Assembly: GCA_963625535.1 (NCBI GenBank)
Contig: CAVFUK010000003.1
Location: forward strand, 1 to 17,114
Source of the DNA: Phocaeicola_A sp963625535
GTDB taxonomy: Bacteria > Bacteroidota > Bacteroidia > Bacteroidales > Bacteroidaceae
DNA: 17,114 nt
Direction of reading: 5' to 3'
Positions 15,271 through 17,114 of this stretch are shown piece by piece; position 1 is the stretch's first letter, and each line of letters starts with the position of its first letter. A program made the position numbers and the translations under genes. The notes beneath the pieces are model-generated. The model saw only the letters and a program-made list of their open reading frames with translations, was not told the DNA's origin and did no database searches.

Positions 15271-16752
15271 ATGGCTAATGAATTGAAAGAACTTACCAAG
15301 CGCAGTGTCAACTACTCGCAGTGGTATAACGATTTAGTAGTGAAGGCGGACCTTGCCGAGCAGTCTGCCGTGCGTGGATGTATGGTCATCAAACCTTACG
15401 GCTATGCTATCTGGGAGAAGATGCAGCGTCAGCTGGACGACATGTTCAAGGCCACCGGCCACGTGAACGCTTACTTCCCGTTGCTCATCCCGAAGTCTTA
15501 CCTCAGCCGCGAGGCAGAGCATGTGGAAGGCTTCGCCAAGGAGTGTGCCGTGGTGACGCACTACCGTCTGAAGAACGCCGAGGACGGCAGCGGCGTGATT
15601 GTGGACCCAGCCGCCAAGTTGGAGGAGGAACTCATCATCCGTCCTACGTCGGAGACCATCATATGGAGCACCTACAAGAACTGGATTCACTCGTACCGCG
15701 ACCTGCCTATCCTGTGCAACCAGTGGGCCAACGTGATGCGTTGGGAGATGCGTACCCGCCTCTTCCTGCGTACGGCCGAGTTCCTGTGGCAAGAGGGACA
15801 CACCGCCCACGCTACCCGCGAGGAGGCCGAGGCCGAGGCCAAGCGCATGCTGAACGTCTACGCCGACTTTGCCGAGAACTTCATGGCTGTGCCGGTGGTG
15901 AAGGGTGTGAAGTCCGCCAACGAACGTTTCGCCGGAGCCCTCGACACCTACACCATCGAGGCTCTGATGCAGGACGGCAAGGCGCTGCAGAGCGGTACGT
16001 CGCACTTCCTCGGTCAGAACTTCGCCAAGGCGTTCGACGTGCAGTTCGTGGACAAGGACAACAAGATGGACTACGTGTGGGCAACCTCATGGGGCGTTTC
16101 CACCCGACTGATGGGCGCACTCATCATGTCCCACTCCGACGACAACGGACTGGTGTTGCCGCCTAAGTTGGCTCCCATCCAGGTGGTGATTGTGCCTATC
16201 TACAAGAGCAAGGAGCAGTTGGCACAGATTGACGCCAAGGTAGCCGGCATCGTGGAGACGCTGAAGAACATGGGCATCTCTGTGAAGTACGACAATGCCG
16301 ACAACAAGCGTCCGGGCTTCAAGTTCGCCGACTATGAGCTGAAGGGTGTGCCTGTTCGCCTCGTGATGGGCGGACGCGACCTGGAGAACAACACCATGGA
16401 GGTGATGCGCCGCGACACGCTGGAGAAAGAGACCCTCTCTTGCGACGGCATCGAGGCTCACGTGAAGAACCTGCTCGACGACATTCAGCAGAACATCTAC
16501 CAGAAAGCCTTGAAGTTCCGTCAGACCCACACCATCAACGTGGACAGCTACGACGAGTTCAAGGAGAAGATTGAAGAGGGCGGTTTCATCATGGCCCACT
16601 GGGACGGTACCACCGAGACCGAGGAGCGCATCAAGGAGGAGACGAAAGCCACCATCCGTTGCATTCCGTTCGACGGCGACACCACCCCCGGCAAGTGCAT
16701 GGTCACCGGCAAACCCTCCGCTCGCCGCGTGATGTTCGCTAGAGCTTACTAA
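15271..16752 (+). CDS. proS: Prolyl-tRNA synthetase, archaeal/eukaryotic-type (short form)
   Basis: 493 residues, the length of ProRS without the bacterial editing insertion. The class II signatures are present: IIRPTSET (122-129), motif 2 RWEMRTRLFLRTAEFLWQEG (157-176), TSHFLGQNFAKAF (243-255) and motif 3 GVSTRLMGALIM (275-286). The anticodon-binding domain begins near 300 (PIQVVIVPIYK). The C-terminal domain ends MFARAY with the terminal Tyr typical of this type. The zinc site seems degraded: the first Cys pair of the known zinc-binding members is replaced around HWDGTTETE (443-451), leaving Cys464 and Cys476. The enzyme charges tRNA-Pro with proline in the cytoplasm. It is a single-gene unit with its own promoter and is divergent from the OmpA-type gene. 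Confidence 0.97.
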   Translation: MANELKELTKRSVNYSQWYNDLVVKADLAEQSAVRGCMVIKPYGYAIWEKMQRQLDDMFKATGHVNAYFPLLIPKSYLSREAEHVEGFAKECAVVTHYRLKNAEDGSGVIVDPAAKLEEELIIRPTSETIIWSTYKNWIHSYRDLPILCNQWANVMRWEMRTRLFLRTAEFLWQEGHTAHATREEAEAEAKRMLNVYADFAENFMAVPVVKGVKSANERFAGALDTYTIEALMQDGKALQSGTSHFLGQNFAKAFDVQFVDKDNKMDYVWATSWGVSTRLMGALIMSHSDDNGLVLPPKLAPIQVVIVPIYKSKEQLAQIDAKVAGIVETLKNMGISVKYDNADNKRPGFKFADYELKGVPVRLVMGGRDLENNTMEVMRRDTLEKETLSCDGIEAHVKNLLDDIQQNIYQKALKFRQTHTINVDSYDEFKEKIEEGGFIMAHWDGTTETEERIKEETKATIRCIPFDGDTTPGKCMVTGKPSARRVMFARAY

Positions 16753-16769
16753 CAGACAGTCGCTATTCC

Positions 16770-16863
16770 CCGCATTCGACGGCCGTTGTGCTGAATGCGG
16801 ATTGCGGTAAAGATAACAGCCGCTTGATGTTCCCCTCCCGTGAGGAAGAATGTCAAGCGGCTG
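16770..16863 (+). terminator. Two tandem hairpins after proS, probable terminator
   Basis: CCGCATTC (16770-16777) pairs with GAATGCGG (16793-16800). Then CAGCCGCTTGA (16817-16827) pairs with TCAAGCGGCTG (16853-16863), 11 bp with an inner TTCC/GGAA pairing. The bases after the second stem (ATTCGTTATTTGG) are only moderately T-rich. On the minus strand TTATCTTTACC follows the second stem, so it may serve both convergent genes. Confidence 0.6.
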
Positions 16864-16885
16864 ATTCGTTATTTGGATTACTCCT

Positions 16886-16903
16886 TACCTTATTATATAT
16901 AGG
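16886..16903 (+). repeat. 18-bp AT-rich element, copy 2 of 2
   Basis: Exact copy of TACCTTATTATATATAGG at 7731-7748. Here it is followed by the palindrome AGGTATACCT (16901-16910). It lies just past the proS terminator and 17 bp beyond the stop codon of the minus-strand gene. Confidence 0.6.
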
Positions 16904-16919
16904 TATACCTCTGCCTGCT

Positions 16920-17114
16920 TCACTCGGCGACTTTCCAATCTTCGATGGTGCCTGTTTCCGAAGAGAAGCTGCAGCCTATCTTATACAACGTACGTTTGTC
17001 GGCGGCGTAGGGTTTGGCGTAGCCTCGGTCCTCTATCTGGCGCAGGGCTTCGTCTGCGGTGCCGTTGAGCTTGAACTCGAAGATGTAGACGAACTTGTCC
17101 GTCTCCACGATGCA
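16920..17114 (-). CDS. C-terminus of an AAA-ATPase-like/PD-(D/E)XK nuclease-domain protein (partial)
   Basis: The last 64 codons of a gene that enters from the right edge; the frame is open to 17114, so the GTG at 17106-17108 need not be the start. The segment FVYIFEFKLNGTADEAL carries the E-x-K of the PD-(D/E)XK nuclease fold, and the following QIEDRGYAKPYAADKRTLYK and IGCSFSSETGTIEDWKV match the conserved tail of Bacteroidetes proteins that join an AAA-ATPase-like domain to a PDDEXK nuclease-like domain. Such genes are numerous in Bacteroidales genomes and their role is poorly known. The N-terminal ATPase part is outside the window, so this assignment rests on the tail alone. Confidence 0.8.
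   Translation of the reverse strand, partial: CIVETDKFVYIFEFKLNGTADEALRQIEDRGYAKPYAADKRTLYKIGCSFSSETGTIEDWKVAE

Overview
This window looks like chromosomal DNA of a Bacteroidales bacterium, probably Bacteroidaceae or Prevotellaceae; I cannot name the genus. The evidence is Bacteroidetes-type -7 boxes (TAnnTTTG) upstream of most transcription units, a DUF5686/carboxypeptidase-regulatory-domain outer-membrane protein, an archaeal-type prolyl-tRNA synthetase ending in Tyr, a glycine-zipper OmpA lipoprotein, and the C-terminus of an AAA-ATPase/PD-(D/E)XK protein of a type common in this order. Genes are GC-rich and are separated by three long gene-free stretches that are more AT-rich in places and contain many palindromes.

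Layout. (1) 1-76, minus: start of a lipoprotein that leaves the window. (2) 77-1422: no gene; three strong palindromes at 304-487 and a promoter at 1350-1383. (3) 1423-6940, plus: a compact run of DUF5686 outer-membrane protein, rarA, a D-2-hydroxyacid dehydrogenase (8-bp overlap with rarA) and a TRIC/UPF0126 membrane protein, probably one operon. (4) 7119-7436: a lone L-rhamnose mutarotase with its own promoter. (5) 7437-7898: no gene; hairpins, an 18-bp element repeated near 16.9 kb, and a promoter. (6) 7899-9674: a carboxyltransferase-type protein (OadA/PycB relative) whose C-terminal biotinyl-like domain has Trp where the biotin-accepting Lys should be. (7) 9675-10807: a terminator, short repeats, and a probable structured non-coding RNA at about 10367-10618 with its own promoter and terminator. 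(8) 10808-14213, plus: a DsbD-type thiol reductase and a cysteine desulfidase of the CyuA/YhaM family, separated by a strong hairpin. (9) 14361-15035, minus: OmpA-type lipoprotein, facing the previous unit across a bidirectional terminator and divergent from proS. (10) 15271-16752, plus: proS. (11) 16920-17114, minus: C-terminus of a PD-(D/E)XK/AAA-ATPase protein.

How the genes fit together. Most are housekeeping: replication-fork maintenance (rarA), translation (proS), envelope anchoring (OmpA lipoprotein), outer-membrane and periplasmic functions (DUF5686, DsbD) and central metabolism (hydroxyacid dehydrogenase, carboxyltransferase). DsbD and the cysteine desulfidase are neighbours and both handle thiols, so a shared response to cysteine or redox state is a reasonable inference. 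I see no phage, insertion sequence, CRISPR array or defence island. The least explained signals are the carboxyltransferase without a biotin lysine and the candidate ncRNA at 10.4-10.6 kb.
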